Below, in pieces: positions 63,030 through 64,000 of a stretch of 64,000 nucleotides of DNA. The notes under the pieces were generated by a model. The model worked only from the letters and a program-made list of their open reading frames with translations. It was not told the DNA's origin and searched no databases. The position numbers were made by a program, and so were the translations under genes. Origin of the DNA: Clostridia bacterium UC5.1-1C12 (GTDB taxonomy: Bacteria; Bacillota_I; Bacilli_A; Erysipelotrichales; Erysipelotrichaceae); NCBI GenBank assembly GCA_001305055.1, contig BBZX01000001.1:310001-374000 (forward strand). Reading direction: 5' to 3'. Numbering within the stretch: position 1 is the stretch's first letter; each line of letters starts with the position of its first letter.

Positions 63030-63622
63030 TACATTGACTCCATAATAATATCCTTAAGCTGCATAAAATAAGAAATTCCTGATGCCACCGAAATCAATGT
63101 CGCAAACCAAAGTAAAAAATCACTCATCGGAAAGCGAACTAATTCAAACGGCAGATTATTCAGCAGTATAACTATAATCGCCAGCATCTGCGTAACTGTT
63201 TTAAGTTTACCAAGGAAACCGGCAGCTACAACCTTTCCCTTCTGTGCCGCATTCATTCGCAAGCCATCTACTATCGTATCCCGCCAAATCATAATAACAA
63301 CTGGCACTACCGGTACAACAGCCGTCGCCGCAAACATCACAAACATCGTATTTACCAACAGCTTATCCGCAATGGGATCGATAAACTTTCCGAAAGAAGT
63401 TATCAGATTTCTCGAACGGGCAATATGCCCATCAAGAAAATCCGTAAACGAAGCAATTGCGAAAAGCACCAGCACTAAAATATTCTTTAACGGCAAAGTC
63501 ACAAAGCCAAATTGAAAATCCGGCATTGCAATTGAGAACTGTGCGTAAGGAAACAGCATAACAAGAACGATCAGCGGCACAATTGCCATTCTGAAACAAG
63601 ATAATTTATTCGGCAGATTCAC
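63029..63622 (-). CDS. pgsA: CDP-diacylglycerol-glycerol-3-phosphate 3-phosphatidyltransferase
   Basis: 197 residues. CDP-alcohol phosphotransferase motif DGHIARSRNLITSFGKFIDPIADK with all Asp, Gly and Arg positions, in a polytopic membrane protein. I choose GTG 63622 (VNLPNKLSCFRM) because GGAGGAAA lies just before it; the start overlaps the RodZ-like gene by 17 nt. First step of phosphatidylglycerol synthesis. Confidence 0.93.
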   Translation of the reverse strand: MNLPNKLSCFRMAIVPLIVLVMLFPYAQFSIAMPDFQFGFVTLPLKNILVLVLFAIASFTDFLDGHIARSRNLITSFGKFIDPIADKLLVNTMFVMFAATAVVPVVPVVIMIWRDTIVDGLRMNAAQKGKVVAAGFLGKLKTVTQMLAIIVILLNNLPFELVRFPMSDFLLWFATLISVASGISYFMQLKDIIMESM

Positions 63623-64000
63623 TAGATTTTCCTCCAATTTCAAAGCTGATTGTCAATGATCCAGGTGTATTGGCAATTGAATCATCCAGCTTCACTTCTA
63701 CATCATTCACTTTAAATTTCATTCCCGCAAAATAACCAATTCTAAGATCCAGCACCTTATCCACACTTGGATTGAGCTTTAACTGCAGCGTCTCACCGGA
63801 TTCATAGATTTTTGCCGCCGGATCACTCAGCACTACGCCGTCCTTGGTAGCCTGGAACCACGCGCGCGGTACAAATTCAACATTTAGCGTCAATTCCTCT
63901 GCGTCACCGTAACCGCTGATCACATAAGTTGTCGCATCCTTCGCAGAAACATTCAATGTTGCTTCCGGTTCAGGTTCCGGTTCAGGATCAACAGGTGTAG
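63606..64000 (-). CDS. RodZ-like protein, C-terminal domain (cut by window edge)
   Basis: Open frame to the right end. A Pro-Glu linker (TPVDPEPEPEPEATL) is followed by a beta-rich domain (SAKDATTYVISGYGDAEELTLNVEFV, ETLQLKLNPSVDKVLDLRIGYF, KFKVNDVEVKL) like the DUF4115 domain of RodZ/YmfM. The place upstream of pgsA is the classic ymfM position. The HTH and membrane parts would lie beyond the window. Confidence 0.65.
   Translation of the reverse strand, partial: TPVDPEPEPEPEATLNVSAKDATTYVISGYGDAEELTLNVEFVPRAWFQATKDGVVLSDPAAKIYESGETLQLKLNPSVDKVLDLRIGYFAGMKFKVNDVEVKLDDSIANTPGSLTISFEIGGKSSESAE

Overview
The window reads as low-to-mid GC Bacillota DNA. The host backbone (rodZ-like/pgsA/cinA/recA/rny/ymdB/miaB order, ezrA, thiI-cysteine desulfurase, a V-type ATPase operon, yjjI-yjjW, two M16 peptidases, rarA) suggests a gut Firmicute, most likely Erysipelotrichia-like; that placement is inference. 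Almost everything is on the minus strand. A pervasive feature is single-base insertions or deletions, mostly in homopolymers: about 60 of them split essential genes such as recA, rpsD, rny, ntpA and ftsK. I treat these as base-calling errors and annotate each affected gene at its full reconstructed span.

Region 1 (1-23.9 kb) is accessory DNA with nested mobile elements. 1-9.9 kb is one end of a Tn1549-like integrative conjugative element: VirB4, PrgI, VirB6-like, two Maff2 proteins, VirD4, PcfB, small accessory proteins, ParB, ParA, RepA and a Cys-rich protein. It has inserted into a type I methyltransferase gene (hsdM, cut inside its NPPF motif) that has its own XRE controller. That restriction cargo belongs to a mobilizable element (MobV relaxase with candidate oriT, RepA-like helicase, small winged-helix protein, divergent repressor, tyrosine integrase) whose integrase abuts the 3' end of a guaA-like gene at 16.1 kb. 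Beyond it lie a short guaA paralogue without a recognisable glutaminase triad, a TetM-like ribosomal GTPase fused to a YacP/Rae1-type NYN endoribonuclease, and one large gene that joins a PD-(D/E)XK nuclease domain, a P-loop NTPase and an S1 domain. A decayed VirB4 fragment and a second integrase remnant then abut the 3' end of the intact guaA at 23.9 kb. The whole interval therefore looks like a tandem, nested stack of guaA-targeting elements.

Region 2 (23.9-32.2 kb) is chromosomal: guaA, a VOC protein, an MBL hydrolase, rarA, a ComEC-like MBL lipoprotein, a HAD hydrolase, a HADEF/EAL signalling protein and a seven-gene tRNA cluster.

Region 3 (32.4-64 kb) holds the V-type ATPase operon (G/H-C-I-K-F-E-A-B-D in transcription order), an RluA-type pseudouridine synthase, an Asn/Gln-rich small protein, thiI with a cysteine desulfurase, ezrA, rpsD with a leader (plus strand), a small SSB (plus strand), two M16-family peptidases, the YjjI/YjjW glycyl radical pair, ftsK, an RNase J-like protein with altered metal ligands, miaB, a ferredoxin, ymdB, rny, recA, cinA, pgsA and the C-terminus of a RodZ-like protein cut by the window edge.
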